Source of the DNA: Albugo candida | Taxonomy: Eukaryota > Oomycota > Peronosporomycetes > Albuginales | Direction: 5' to 3' | NCBI GenBank assembly: GCA_040437565.1 | Contig: JBDOQK010000002.1 | Location: 744,001 to 808,000, forward strand | DNA: 64,000 nucleotides | Part shown: positions 15,901-27,918 of the stretch, piece by piece | Layout: each line of letters starts with the position of its first letter | How positions within the stretch are numbered: position 1 is the first letter of the stretch | Program-made: the position numbers and the translations under genes | The notes under the pieces: generated by a model | What the model saw: only the letters and a program-made list of their open reading frames with translations | Told to the model about the DNA's origin: nothing | The model's database searches: none

Positions 15901-18900
15901 AGATTCTCTCCGCGTGTGAAAATCACTGCAGAATTCTGATTTTCCGGTTTTCCTTCGCCGAGAATTGGATTTCCAGGCAATCGTACGCGATACACTTCTT
16001 CAACACATCCGAGTTCATGGCCGCCTTTTATCAAAACGGCAAAATACGATTGTTCTCTTTGATAATTCACACGAATTTCATCAATGTACGCGACACGGAG
16101 ATTCGGAAATCGTTGTAAGAGGAATTCGATATCGCGCGCTTTGGGGTCATTGTTGCGTTTCTGACGGCCGTAAATCTGACAAGCGACCACATATGTGAAT
16201 TTCGTCTTGACAAGATCTTCGATGTGCTGCACTGGAACTTGCTCGATCTCCGCCAAAAGCCGGATCGCAGCCTCGCCGTACATCAATCCCTGGACAGTTC
16301 GACACAGTGTCTGACCGCGCAACGACGCCCATAGACGAAGTTCCATCGCTGTTTGCGGATCCTTCCACCAATTCTTTTGAGGTTTGACACGCTCTAAAAA
16401 GTTTTCCCAATCGCGTTTGTATAGCGTCTGTAGAAAGAGAAGCGTATGGACATCCAATCCATCACGCTTACTCTCTAAATCTTTGCGAGAATACAACACA
16501 TCTTCTCCATAAAACGGAGTGATCACGGACCATGACTTTGCTTCGGCTAAAAGCGGTGCTAGCGGCATGTCCATAAACAGCGAATTCACAAAGAAGAGAA
16601 GCCGACGACGTGCGTCATACGATCGAGGCTCCGCATCAATTTTCTGCAACGTCAATAACGCATGCAAATGCTGGAGAATCGTGCTCGAATGACGCTCAAA
16701 TGTAAGCAGAGTGATTTGCTCCCCGGTATAGTCGTCATCCCACATAAACCCTCGTTCTTGTGTAAGTATCCACGTCAATCGATCGGAAATGCCTCGACTT
16801 TCAATGAAAAGCGGATCAGTCTCTGGCAAATGTGTCAGCATGTTTTTGAATACGTTTAGAAAGAGTCGTAATTTGTCTCGAACTTGCATGATGTGTGCAC
16901 TTGGAATCACATGATCGCCTTTGCTCTTTGCGTCTTTCGATTTCGCTAAATGTTGCATCGCTGCAATCCGAGCGACACCAGACCCACGACTTCGACGAGG
17001 AACTGTTCCTCCAAGCGATGATAAGCCTGTTGTACTGGCAGATTTCGTCATTCCCACCGATACGCGCGTAGTGAGACCAAGAGAAGCTGCTGGAAACTGA
17101 TACGAAGAGTACTCTGCCGGACTCTTACGCACTGGAATGTATTTGGCATTGCTCTTCCATGACCCGAGATTCCCCATAATCAATAAAAGCAAATCCGTCA
17201 ATGCGTGGCCACAATCATCCACTTTACGCAAATCCATCGCTCGAAAGAGTCCACGTTGCGCCCAAAGACTCAGTGTGCTTGTGATATGACGCACATCGTT
17301 CGAGTGACACGGTCCCAGCACATTGACGAGAACCCAATGTGTGAGCTCCCAAATCTCTTCCAATGCTTCTTCGATCATCGGATGTTGACAGAGAATCTGA
17401 AGCATTTTGTCCTGCAAAGCTCTTTCGGTGACGTTGTTGTCGGACGCGAAAATATCAGAGAGCTTGGAATTGAACACTTCAAAGCAGCCAGCGAGCTGAA
17501 ATTGCGGTAGATAGATTTCTCGCTGGTATCCTTCCACCCGTTGAAATCTCAGTAATGTTTTCTCCTGATTGCAAATGAGATCGTCGGCACGCATACTTTC
17601 GATAATGCTGTCCCATGCGACCGAAAACGAGAACCATTTCTGTCGACGACGCAATTTCACTTCATCGGCTGTTTGTTTGCGTCGTGAAAATGATAAAAGC
17701 GGTGTTTCATCGCTCGCCGAAGATGTTTTGTAATACTGAGACGACGAACTCGCAGTGTCGGAAATCTGATCCAACACCTCATTTCCAACGGACCCGTACA
17801 CATTCGACATACTCTCTGTGATTTTCTGCCCGGTTTTTGACTTGGATGCAATCAATTTCGAGTTGAATGCATCGGCTGCTCGACCAAATGCCGCACGTAA
17901 GCGATGAAAACTTCGAATTTCTCCAATGTGAGACGCAAATCCCACAAATGTTCCAGTGCATGCAGCCCACAGTGAGCTCCAAATGGTGAGATCGACACAG
18001 TACACCAGAAAAAACGGAAACCATTGAATCACAATTAAGAACGCTGTTGTCACCGCACTGACATCATATTCGATCTGATCGCGATACAAAAGGTACGAAG
18101 GGACCACCAGTGGACGTATTTCAAATTGATAGCTGAAGATGAGCTTCCATATCACTAGAGTGAGCCAGTACATCTGATAGCCGATACTCAGATGCGCAGG
18201 ATCCAGCACATTATCGCCCACATACAAGCGATTCATTGGGTTCAGAAAGTCTCGGATGGAAGCTACAGGCTTGCATTGGGTCCGTCGAATCCAATTATTG
18301 GCATCGGGAATGACTTGTAAGATGGCATTCATGATCCCTGGAAGGTGGAGTGTGGTAGCGACGACGTAATACAGTGTCCACGAGGTGCCATCTTTACTCC
18401 AAGCGTTCCAATACAGAGCCAATGTGACGACTGTGATGATCAAATAGTACACAGTCCACACGACATCGCGTAAGAGCGGTCGTACTCCAGTTACCGGATT
18501 GTATATGGCCACAACATCCATTCCGCTTTTGATGATTGAGAGAAAGAATCGCATAATAAGAGCACTTGAGCAAAGTCTTACGATCGTATGAATTGGATGC
18601 TCCATTTCGACTCCAAACGCTAACGCCGCAAGGAAATGAAATGTGACCACTTTGAATGCAAAGATACGATAAAACGCTCGAAGTGATGCAAGCCACGTCC
18701 TTTTCTCCAAAAACGTCTTTGGATGTGCGGCGATCGCTTCCGCGACACTGAGATTTCCACCACGAAAGGAAGGAGCATGCGCGATACCCATTTGATGAGG
18801 TCCGTCGTATGGACCTGATGGTCTTCCGGATGTCTTATCGTGTCCGAAAGAGTTTGATCCGCCAAATAATAACGCGGAATTTGGTGAGAAGACCTCATTC

Positions 18901-21566
18901 ACTTTTTCGTATTTGTAGTCGTAATTCAAACACTCTTTCTGCCAAAAGAATTCATTGAAATCGTCATAATTCTGTCGATATTGATGATCGTAATTCGAGC
19001 CGAGTTGTGTCTTGAGCAGCAAATACACTGGAGTAATCACAGTGTCGAGAAAGTGGCCAGGATCACGTCGACTTGAGCGATTGGAACAGTATTCAGCCTT
19101 CATTTTATGATACAAAAAACAGAGATATTCCGGACAATGGCGAAGATTGCTTGCTTCACCCCAAATGAACAGGTACAGGCACAGATCGATATTCATCTCA
19201 TCCAACGCGGTCCATTCGGACGGACTTGTTGTATCGATCGTCCAGTTGTTGCACGGGATCTTGAGCTTATGACACCACTTCTTGTAATTGCTAAACATAC
19301 GATCGTGAACCACGCGGTAGCTGTTTTGTCCATTTCGTGAGCAATTTGTCAGTAGCATAACCAAATGTTCCGTCTGATTGCGAAGATTATCTGTTTGGAA
19401 TCCAAAGTGTTTTTGAACGGATACGGCGTGGTTGAATACAGTGCTGTATGGCTGCATGTGCGCTGGTAACTCGGAAGGTGCAAAGAAATTCGCTCTCTCC
19501 ACTGATGTATCATCCGGACGCCACGATCGAGCAGCAGAGCTGGCAGAGATCGAGTGGATGGATCCATCCTTCTTCCCATTCAAGTCGTTGTTTTTCCCGG
19601 GTTCATTGTATCCAAGCCGTCTCAATTGTCGCGAAGTAATACAATGGAACACCACCGCTCCGGTGAATGAGATCATCAAAGCAGAGTACAGGATGTAGCA
19701 GTCTTTCGTGTGCATGTCGACGGTGCTGTAGCCCACACCACCCAGGATATGTCCGGTCATTTGCAGCAAATATCGCCAGTATTTGTCATCCCCAAACCAA
19801 TACGACGCAGATGCTATGAGATTCAGTGCACCAAGAAACGAGGTCGTTACAATGAGACTCAAGTCGGCGATCAAAGGTACGAATTCAATGAGAAATCCAA
19901 CGAAGAAAAAAATTCCACAAATGATTCTGACGATCGTCACATTCACAAAGGGACCCGAAAGAATTCCCACATAGAATCCGCTCATAGCACCAAGCGCTCC
20001 CACTGGAATGATCGCTGCTAATGCACCAAACACCACACCGCAGAGACAAGCCAAAGTCGTGTGAATCCATGCAAATTGCTCCAATTCCTCGACACTGAAG
20101 ATTGCATGACAAGAAACAGCCAGGAATAAAGTAGCAGAGTAGAATGTCACCCAAGAAGAGAATTTCGAGCCCCAGATCATTACGAAAAGACTCATAAGTA
20201 ACGTGATTGCCGCAAATAAGCTGGTGAGGCCATATACGACGTTGAGGGATGCGTACCAGGGAAGACCGTACTCTACTGGATGCAAGTGGATCCATTCTTG
20301 ACTCGGGAAAAGCTCAGGATCGCATCCAATGGACGTATATTCATTCACTGGGCCCTGGTACACACGAACGTAATCGATTGTAAAGTTGGAAGGCCAAATA
20401 GAGTCACAGATTTGACCCTCACAGGGAGGAGAGAATTTCTCTGATACAGCTGTACTGAGAATGATGTAACTAGGCTCTACAGGAATTTGACGAGGAGGGA
20501 TTCCATCGACCCATTGGTTGAGTGCTTCGCCTGGAATTTCAAATACAAACACATTATCAAGCCACCAACGTAGGTACCCATGCGGTCCCGGCATCCAGTC
20601 TAATTGATACAGATGAAAGCTATTGAACGAATTGGACTCGAGCTGGGTAACAGCTGAGATAGAATCGAGCCCCATTTCTCCGTAATAATCGCTGTTGATG
20701 CGCGTAAAATTACCAAATTTGAGGTCTTCGTACCATTGACCGGGTCCCGGTAATGTTTCCGAGGCTGGACGGCGATTTGGAAATAATGCAGGACGGATTT
20801 GTAATGACGTTGAAATAAATGCTGGTGTGTCCCGTAATTTAATTTGAGCTTCCATGATATCAATTTCAGTCGAGCCGCGTCCTTGGAAAGGATTCAAACC
20901 GTAATTTTCAGGGTAGGAATTTTTCACGTGTTTATCGGTTTTATTACCACAAGCATTTATTTTCTGATGTATTTTTTCACCATTTTCTACCCACCACGAA
21001 CACGCATCAAACGACCATGGCCACGTTCCAGCTTGAGATCCCAAGTACGTTGCGCGTCCGAGATTGCCCATAAGCCAAATTGCGGGCCATGTGCCAGGAA
21101 TGCCCCACTTACCAGGCAGAATAGCTCGTACTTCCACAAAACCGCCCGTGAAACAGAATTTGTTCCATGTTTGCACGCTACCACTCACATAACGTGCTCC
21201 TTTGTATCGCTTCTTTGGCTTGGATGACGTGATGACCAAATTGCCTTTGTCCACTTGAACAGCTTGCGGTAAGAAGTAATGCTGCCCCATGTTCGTGACA
21301 TCGCGATGATCGATTGCGGTCCATTTAGAATCGTACCCGGATTCAAAGATGCGGTTTGATACGTTAAATTCGTCCGAGAAAATGAGGCGGTACGTGGTGT
21401 TGGTTCCGGTGTAAATGGAGTGATTTCCATTGGGGATGTCTTTTGTGTACTGGTCTTTTGGTGTACAAGGATCGATCCACTGGCTGTTATTGTGAATACT
21501 TGTTTTCACATGTGGAAACGCACATAGTGTAGGAAGCAGTGCGAGTAGCACGCCCAGCACTACCAT
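12998..21566 (-). CDS. GH16 (Kre6/Skn1-like)-GT48 1,3-beta-glucan synthase fusion
   Basis: Three exons: 21566 down to 14164 (with a gap duplicate inside), 14106-13810 and 13747-12998. The introns are 57 and 62 nt. After collapsing the duplicate the product is about 2588 residues. It starts with a signal-like hydrophobic leader. Residues about 50-405 form a GH16 domain with the catalytic motif GSTEIDIMEAQ (E234, D236, E239) and FTGGFVEVRAILPG. About nine hydrophobic segments (440-645), resembling a DUF4203/TMEM198-type block, follow. Near 785-825 is the FKS1 domain 1 motif DLCLYLFIWGEASNLRHCPE. The GT48 synthase region begins near 1650 with RRRLLFFVNSLFMDMP and TPFYGEDVLYS, and continues through TFSPFWFNPLAFEW and KIQTWLLYNNALSRG. 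GT48 enzymes make 1,3-beta-glucan from UDP-glucose at the plasma membrane, the main wall polymer of oomycetes. The GH16 part would lie outside the cell or in the lumen. Fusion is supported by one continuous frame. Confidence 0.9.
14226..15491 (-). repeat. Assembly duplication around a 100-N gap (583-bp repeat)
   Basis: Positions 14226-14808 and 14909-15491 are identical, with Ns at 14809-14908. The repeat lies in the GT48 membrane region. If left uncorrected it creates a false 2318-codon frame ending in a nonsense tail; collapsing it joins 14909 to 14225 and restores the frame to the exon end at 14164. Confidence 0.92.
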
Positions 21567-22027
21567 ATTATGTACAATATGGATTGGTCAAGATTGCAAG
21601 TAAAGCGAGGAACGCAACTCAAAAGTGAGCACTATGGAATGTAAGTGTTTTGAGTTGTGAGGAATTAGGAGGAGTGAATGAATGGTCGAGTTGCTATCAA
21701 AGGTTCTTTCGAATCTATTCGATCTTGTCACCACTCAAACCTCAAGATCGTTTTACATGGGCCAGTCTTGCGGGTTCATATAGTCGCGTGAACCGACATC
21801 ACTTACCATACAAACAAGTCTATAAAAGACCTTGATAGGCCAAAACACATTACTGATTAGGAAGAACCCACTCACAAAACCTGATTCGAATTTTTATTGC
21901 AATCTTTTTCTTCTTTTTTGTTATACTATAATCATTCCAAAATCATATCATGCTGTTATCACATCGACACGTTTCATATAACATATCATTCGGATCACCA
22001 ACCGTTTGTATCTGATTCGTATTCAGA
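21567..22027. promoter_or_regulatory. Divergent intergenic region (glucan synthase / TypA)
   Basis: This 461-bp stretch separates two genes that start away from each other, so it must hold both promoters. I recognise no specific motif and no coding potential beyond short frames. Confidence 0.5.
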
Positions 22028-24279
22028 ATGTCACTACTTCGATCCCTATCATCGAAATTCCGTCATTGCGTCCATCGACCTCCTGCGTCCATCACCAAGC
22101 ATGCAATCACTACACAGTACCGTACATTCAGCAGCAAGACGATCCGAAATCTGGCCATTGTCGCCCATGTCGATCACGGGAAAACCACTCTAGTCGATCA
22201 ATTGCTCAAGCAAGGCGGTAACATGCTACTCGAAGAGCGAGTGATGGATTCAATCGAATTGGAGCGAGAACGTGGAATCACCATCATGTCAAAATGTACT
22301 CGTATCGAGTATGAAGGACACGTTCTCAATATCGTCGACACACCGGGCCACGCAGATTTCGGAGGTGAGGTCGAGCGCATATTGAGTATGGTCGACGGCG
22401 TTGTATTGGTTGTGGATGCTACCGAAGGTCCAATGTCCCAAACCAAATTCGTACTGTCAAAAGCGCTGCAACGAGGTCTTAAACCGCTCGTTGTTATCAA
22501 TAAAGTTGACCGAGAAACAAGTCGATTGAATGGTGATGTCGAGAATGAGCTTTTCGATATGTTTATGGCACTGGAAGCAAATGACGAACAGCTTGAATTT
22601 CCAATCATCTATGCATCTGCAAGGCAAGGGTGGGCTGTTAGAGAAGTCGATAGTACGAAAGAAAAAAGAGAGAGTATGAAGGTACTTCTCGACGAAATCA
22701 TCGCATACGTCCCCCCACCAACGGCTGACCCCAACGCTCCTTTTGCGATGTCGGTCACAATGATCGGGTACGTAACGATTGAGCGAGTCGAGCAATGCCT
22801 TTCCTCATAACGTCGACTGTATTAGTCACGATCCATACGTTGGTCGTCTTGTTACAGGTCGTATTTACGGCGGGGCTGTCAAGGTGAGCGGGTCCATCGA
22901 TATAAGAATTTGTGTTCTCACACCAACGAAATAGATTGGTGATTCCATCCAAGTAATCAATCGAGACGATAAACGATTAGAAACAGGAAAAGTGACAAAG
23001 CTATTTGTGACAAGAGGTGTATCCAAGTCAGAAGTTCAGCATGCAAGCGCAGGTACAGATGAACGTACATTGAGTGAGAATTCTGTGATTGACAGAATAT
23101 CGTAGGTGATATCGTCACTCTCGCTGGTGTGAATGCATTCGTGTCCGACACCGTGTGTAATCCGAGCGTTAACGAGTCAATCCCTACTCCAAAGCTTGAT
23201 CCGCCGACAATTTCCATGACATTTGGTGTGAACGATTCGCCTATCGCCGGACAGGATGGAAAATATCTCACGTCGTCACACATCAAAGATCGACTGACAC
23301 GAGAAACGGAGGTACCTGAGTAACAGATTGATATCATACTTGCTGGATATCATCGGTTGACTCAAATGTAGAATAACGTGGCCATATCGATCTCTAAAAG
23401 CGATTCCTCAGAAGCGTTTGACGTTCATGGTCGAGGAGAGCTCCAACTAGCAATTCTTATTGAGGAAATGCGTCGTGAAGGATTTGAAATGTGTGTTTCT
23501 GCTCCTCGAGTCCTTTTCAAACAGTGCCCGGATACAAAGCAAAAGTTGGAACCGATCGAAGAAGTAACTATCGACGTTGATGAGGAGTATTCAGGCACTG
23601 TGATTGATAAGCTCTCCACTCGTGGAGGTGCCATGATCGACTTTAAACCGATTCAGGACAAAGTCCGGTTACAGTTCAAAATCCCAAGTCGTTGCCTGAT
23701 GGGATATCGAAGCGAAGTCAAAACCGATACCAGAGGAAGTGGTATTCTTCACTCCATTTTTCATGGGTACGAGCCGTATCAAGGCTCTGTTTCTCCGCCC
23801 ACAAAAGGCAAACTGATCTCGTCCGCGAAAGGAACGACCACCGTAAGTGATCTCTTCGCTGATTGTCAGACTCATTGATATATAATCTCTCTCTATTAGT
23901 CGTATGCTCTCAATACATTACAAGACCGAGGCGAATTGTTTATCAGGCCTGGCGATGAAGTATACGGTGGTATGATTGTCGGAGAACATAATCGACCACA
24001 AGATATCGAAGTGAACCCAACCAAAGAGAAGAAATTGACCAATATGCGTGCAGCCGGAACAGTAGGCTTTTTATCGTCGACAGTGATCACTGACGCATAA
24101 CAGATATCTTTTTGTAGGATGAAAATATTCAATTATCACCGTCCCGTATCATGGCGCTAGAGGATGTAGTTACTTATATTGCTGAAGACGAGATGATCGA
24201 TATCACACCCAAGCAAATTCGCATTCGAAAACGAGCGCTGACAGCTTCTGCAAGAAAACGCTCACAAGGGAAACACTAG
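22028..24279 (+). CDS. TypA/BipA-family translational GTPase, probably mitochondrial
   Basis: Seven exons: 22028-22767, 22826-22883, 22935-23052, 23106-23311, 23372-23842, 23900-24061 and 24118-24279. The spliced length is 1917 nt, giving 638 residues, which is TypA size plus an N-terminal extension. The first about 37 residues are basic and Ser-rich without acidic residues, like a mitochondrial presequence. GTPase motifs follow: [10 protein letters not shown] (G1), RGITI (G2), DTPGHADF (G3), NKVDRETSR (G4), SARQGW (G5). The C-terminal part has [20 protein letters not shown] and ends with IRIRKRAL, both family hallmarks. TypA/BipA binds ribosomes and acts in ribosome assembly or stress translation; a role on organellar ribosomes is inferred from the leader. 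All six introns are about 51-60 nt. The start ATG at 22028 lies just before the presequence. Confidence 0.88.
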
Positions 24280-24586
24280 AAATGGGGTACAAGACATCTC
24301 GTACATCAGATTGCACGACATTATGTCGAAAAAACAATTTATGTTCGGCCACTTGCATCGGAGAACCGACTGGACGTCTCAAGTACATACATGTCGAGTG
24401 GTTTTCCACGCAATTGCCATCATTTTGTATAAATTCTAATCTTAGACGTCCCTGCTATTAAACTTTTAGCACGTTTATAGGAATGATATCACTGCTTTTC
24501 TATTGAGATCATTGTATAGATAGAATTATGAGGATCACGGTACACCATCGAGCAGCGATTGGCTTGAGAGATTTTGACACATCAAA
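24280..24586. other. Intergenic between TypA and MTR4
   Basis: About 307 bp with no coding frame. It holds the TypA 3' end and the MTR4 upstream region. Confidence 0.5.
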
Positions 24587-27500
24587 ATGGCGGATAACGG
24601 CCTCGATTTGTTCAAAGCGTTTGAGGCGACAGAAACGCTAAGCAATGAAGAGCAATTACAGCACATAAGTTCCTTGCATGAAGAAGGTTCTATATCCACA
24701 AAACGCAAGCAATCACCCGATACAGCGCTTACTGAGCCCGACAAAGTCACAACGAAAAAAACACGTCTGTCAGAATCGGTGGAGCACAAACTCGAAACAT
24801 CGCTCAGTGAACCTTCAAACGACAATACTTCGGAACTTCCTCTCTCCACTGCTGTTCGTATTGTTAAGGGAAAATTTATTGACGAAAGACCTGAAGCAGA
24901 GACGGAGAGAAATGCGCCTACCCAATCGACTGATCCATCGCATTGTGTGGCTACAGGCACACAGCATAAAAACCTTATCTCCTACTCGGTGTATCCTCCC
25001 GATTTCGTTCCTGAAAAGGCAGAGTTAACCAGCAAGGAGACAAAGCCACCAGCCAAAGAATATCCCTTCCAGTTGGATCCGTTTCAACAAGCCGCAGTAG
25101 ACTTTATTGAAATTAATGAATCAGTTCTCGTTTCTGCCCATACTTCGGCTGGGAAGACTGCAGTTGCTGAGTATGCTATTGCCAAATCATTGCGTGATAA
25201 ACAGCGCGTCATCTACACTTCACCGATTAAAGCTCTCAGTAATCAAAAGTATCGTGATTTGGAACAAGAATTCAGTGATGTTGGACTAATGACTGGTGAT
25301 GTCACCATCAACCCATCGGCCACTTGCCTCATTATGACGACAGAGATCTTACGAAGTATGCTCTATCGTGGTTCTGAGATAATGCGAGAAGTAGCTTGGG
25401 TAATTTATGATGAGATTCATTATATGCGTGATAAGGAACGAGGCGTTGTGTGGGAAGAAAGTATTATTCTTTTACCACACAAAGTCCGCTTTGTATTTCT
25501 TTCTGCTACAATTCCAAATTCCAAAGAATTTGCAGCTTGGATATGCTACATCCATCATCAGCCGTGTCATGTTGTGTACACTGATTATCGACCGACCCCA
25601 TTGCAACATTACGTGTTTCCTGCCGGAGGGAACGGACTTCATTTGGTTGTGGACGAGAAGGGAAAATTCCGTGAAGATAACTTTCAAAAAGCGATTGCAA
25701 CACTGACCAATTGTGTGAATCAGGACACGGAATCCATTGATATGACAACATCTGGCGGTCCACGACGTAAACGAGGCAAGACTGGAGGTATGAGTGCAAA
25801 GAAGAAAGTTGGCTCGGATGTGTATCGTATCGTGAAACTGATCATGGAACGACAGTATGATCCTGTGATTGTATTCTCATTCAGTAAGCGTGAGTGTGAA
25901 GCGTACGCGTTGCTTATGGCCAAACTCGATTTCAATTCCGACGAAGAGAAGGAAATGGTCGAACAAGTCTTTCGAAACGCGATTGACTCGTTATCCGATG
26001 ATGACAAAACACTGCCTCAGGTCGATGCGATTCTCCCCCTTTTACGGCGTGGTATTGGCATTCATCATGGTGGCTTGCTTCCCATCTTAAAAGAAGTCAT
26101 CGAAATCATGTTTGGCGAAGGTTTGTTAAAGTGTTTATTCGCAACAGAGACATTTTCTATGGGTCTCAATATGCCCGCGAAAACAGTTGTATTCACAAAT
26201 TGTCGCAAGTACGATGGCAAAGACTTTCGTTGGATCACATCTGGCGAATACATCCAAATGTCGGGGCGTGCAGGTCGAAGATCAGTGGATAGTCGTGGTA
26301 TTGTAATACAAATGCTCAGTGAGCAAATGGAACCGCATGTCGCCAAAGGGATTTTGTACGGTCAAGCCGACCCGCTGTACAGCGCATTTCATCTCGGCTA
26401 CAACATGCTGCTGAATCTATTGCGTGTGGAAGATGCAAATCCCGAGTATATGATCAAGCAATCATTTCATCAATTTCAAAGCGAGCAAGCCGCTCCAGCA
26501 TTACAAGAAGCCGTGGAACGTATACGATCCGAGAAAGATCAGATTCGAATCAAAGATGAAGCTGACGTAGCAGAATATTATTTCCTCTCGAAATCCGTCA
26601 TCAAATTGAAGGAGCGATTTCTTGCTATTCGGAATGAACCAGATCATCTCGTACGCTTCTTGAACGGTGGACGATTGATCAAACTCTATAGCAAGCCTGG
26701 AAGCAGCAATTCGGGTCCAGATGCCGAGGATGAACAATGGGATTGGGGCGTTATTGTCAATTTCACAACCAAGGTCGCGAAAGATGCGACATTGGCTCGA
26801 CCAGATGTCACCGTACACGTTCTTTTGCATTGTCAGAATCCAGAGTCGTCAAAAACGCATGATGGGGGGCTGCCCCGACCGGCGCCATTGGGCACTCTTG
26901 GGGCTACATCTTCCAAATACGAAATGAAAATTTGTCCGGTTCCTTTGGGTCTTGTTGACAGTATTTCATCGTTGCGAGTTTTCATTCCCAAAGATCTGCG
27001 AACTGTTGAAAGTCGCCTTTCAATCGGCAAATCCGTAAAAGAAGTGCTTCGGCGATTCCCCGAAGGACCTCCATTGCTGGACCCGATCGAAGATTTAGCC
27101 ATCGAAAATGAAGAATTTACTCAGATCATCAAACAGCTCAGCGAGACGGAAGAGAAAATCAAATGCACAGGTTTTCATCACGCTAAAGACAAATTGACTC
27201 GGTTTGCGTTGTACAATCACAAGATGGAATGTGAAGCGAAAATCCGAGAGCTCGAACGACAAATTCGAGATTCCAAGTCGCCAGTGTTGCGGGATGATTT
27301 ACGTCGAAGACGTCGAGTGCTGCGTAGGTTGGAATTTGTGGCGAAGGACGGCGTTATTCAGCGCAAGGGAAGAACAGCTTGTGAGGTTTCGACCGCTGAT
27401 GAGCTGTTAGTGACAGAAATGATGTTCAATGGAGTTTTCAATGAGCTCTCAGTGAAGGAGATTGTCGCGTTACTTAGCTGTTTGATCAATACGGAAAAGG

Positions 27501-27880
27501 TCAAAGAAGGCCAAAAGCCACCAACAACCACGCTCGAAGCACCAGTTCGCCAGCTTCGTGAGACTGCTCGACGAATCGCGACCATCATGCAAGATGCCAA
27601 GATCAGCATCAACGTGGAAGAATACGTGGAATCCTTCAGCACGACTCTAGTGGACGTCATGATCGCTTGGTGTGAAGGAGCCAAATTCTCGCAAATATGT
27701 AAGATGACAGACATGTTTGAAGGCTCTGTGATCCGGTCCATTCGTCGTCTGGAAGAGCTGCTGCGGCAATTGACTGTTGCAGCACACACAATTGGAGATG
27801 TCGAATTCGAAAAGAAATTCGAAGAAGGATGCCGGAAAATCAAACGTGATATTGTGTTCGCTGCATCTCTCTACCTGTAG
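24587..27880 (+). CDS. MTR4: MTR4-like DExH RNA helicase of the nuclear exosome
   Basis: A single intronless frame of 1097 residues, the usual Mtr4 length. The first about 150 residues are charged and unstructured. Helicase motifs follow in order: Q-motif-type FQLDPFQQAAVDFIE (near 163), motif I AHTSAGKTAVAEY (184), TSPIKALSNQKYRD, motif II DEIHYMRD (275), SATIPN (near 307), FSMGLNMPAKTVVF and motif VI MSGRAGRR (near 557). An arch-type insert and the C-terminal DSHCT region with FEGSVIRSIRRLEELLRQL follow. Mtr4 unwinds and feeds RNA to the nuclear exosome as part of TRAMP-like complexes. Ski2 is the main alternative; the overall length and the arch sequence favour Mtr4. The stop is only 38 bp from the stop of the convergent NFRKB-like gene, so the 3' UTRs must overlap. 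Confidence 0.9.
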   Translation: MADNGLDLFKAFEATETLSNEEQLQHISSLHEEGSISTKRKQSPDTALTEPDKVTTKKTRLSESVEHKLETSLSEPSNDNTSELPLSTAVRIVKGKFIDERPEAETERNAPTQSTDPSHCVATGTQHKNLISYSVYPPDFVPEKAELTSKETKPPAKEYPFQLDPFQQAAVDFIEINESVLVSAHTSAGKTAVAEYAIAKSLRDKQRVIYTSPIKALSNQKYRDLEQEFSDVGLMTGDVTINPSATCLIMTTEILRSMLYRGSEIMREVAWVIYDEIHYMRDKERGVVWEESIILLPHKVRFVFLSATIPNSKEFAAWICYIHHQPCHVVYTDYRPTPLQHYVFPAGGNGLHLVVDEKGKFREDNFQKAIATLTNCVNQDTESIDMTTSGGPRRKRGKTGGMSAKKKVGSDVYRIVKLIMERQYDPVIVFSFSKRECEAYALLMAKLDFNSDEEKEMVEQVFRNAIDSLSDDDKTLPQVDAILPLLRRGIGIHHGGLLPILKEVIEIMFGEGLLKCLFATETFSMGLNMPAKTVVFTNCRKYDGKDFRWITSGEYIQMSGRAGRRSVDSRGIVIQMLSEQMEPHVAKGILYGQADPLYSAFHLGYNMLLNLLRVEDANPEYMIKQSFHQFQSEQAAPALQEAVERIRSEKDQIRIKDEADVAEYYFLSKSVIKLKERFLAIRNEPDHLVRFLNGGRLIKLYSKPGSSNSGPDAEDEQWDWGVIVNFTTKVAKDATLARPDVTVHVLLHCQNPESSKTHDGGLPRPAPLGTLGATSSKYEMKICPVPLGLVDSISSLRVFIPKDLRTVESRLSIGKSVKEVLRRFPEGPPLLDPIEDLAIENEEFTQIIKQLSETEEKIKCTGFHHAKDKLTRFALYNHKMECEAKIRELERQIRDSKSPVLRDDLRRRRRVLRRLEFVAKDGVIQRKGRTACEVSTADELLVTEMMFNGVFNELSVKEIVALLSCLINTEKVKEGQKPPTTTLEAPVRQLRETARRIATIMQDAKISINVEEYVESFSTTLVDVMIAWCEGAKFSQICKMTDMFEGSVIRSIRRLEELLRQLTVAAHTIGDVEFEKKFEEGCRKIKRDIVFAASLYL

Positions 27881-27918
27881 CAGAAGTAATCGAGGCCCAG
27901 ACTCAATGACCTTGGGTA

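Noticed and set aside
22198-22608. 136-codon minus-strand frame
   Set aside because: It is antisense to the TypA GTPase domain.
27358-27843. 161-codon minus-strand frame
   Set aside because: It mirrors the MTR4 C-terminal coding sequence and has no family resemblance.
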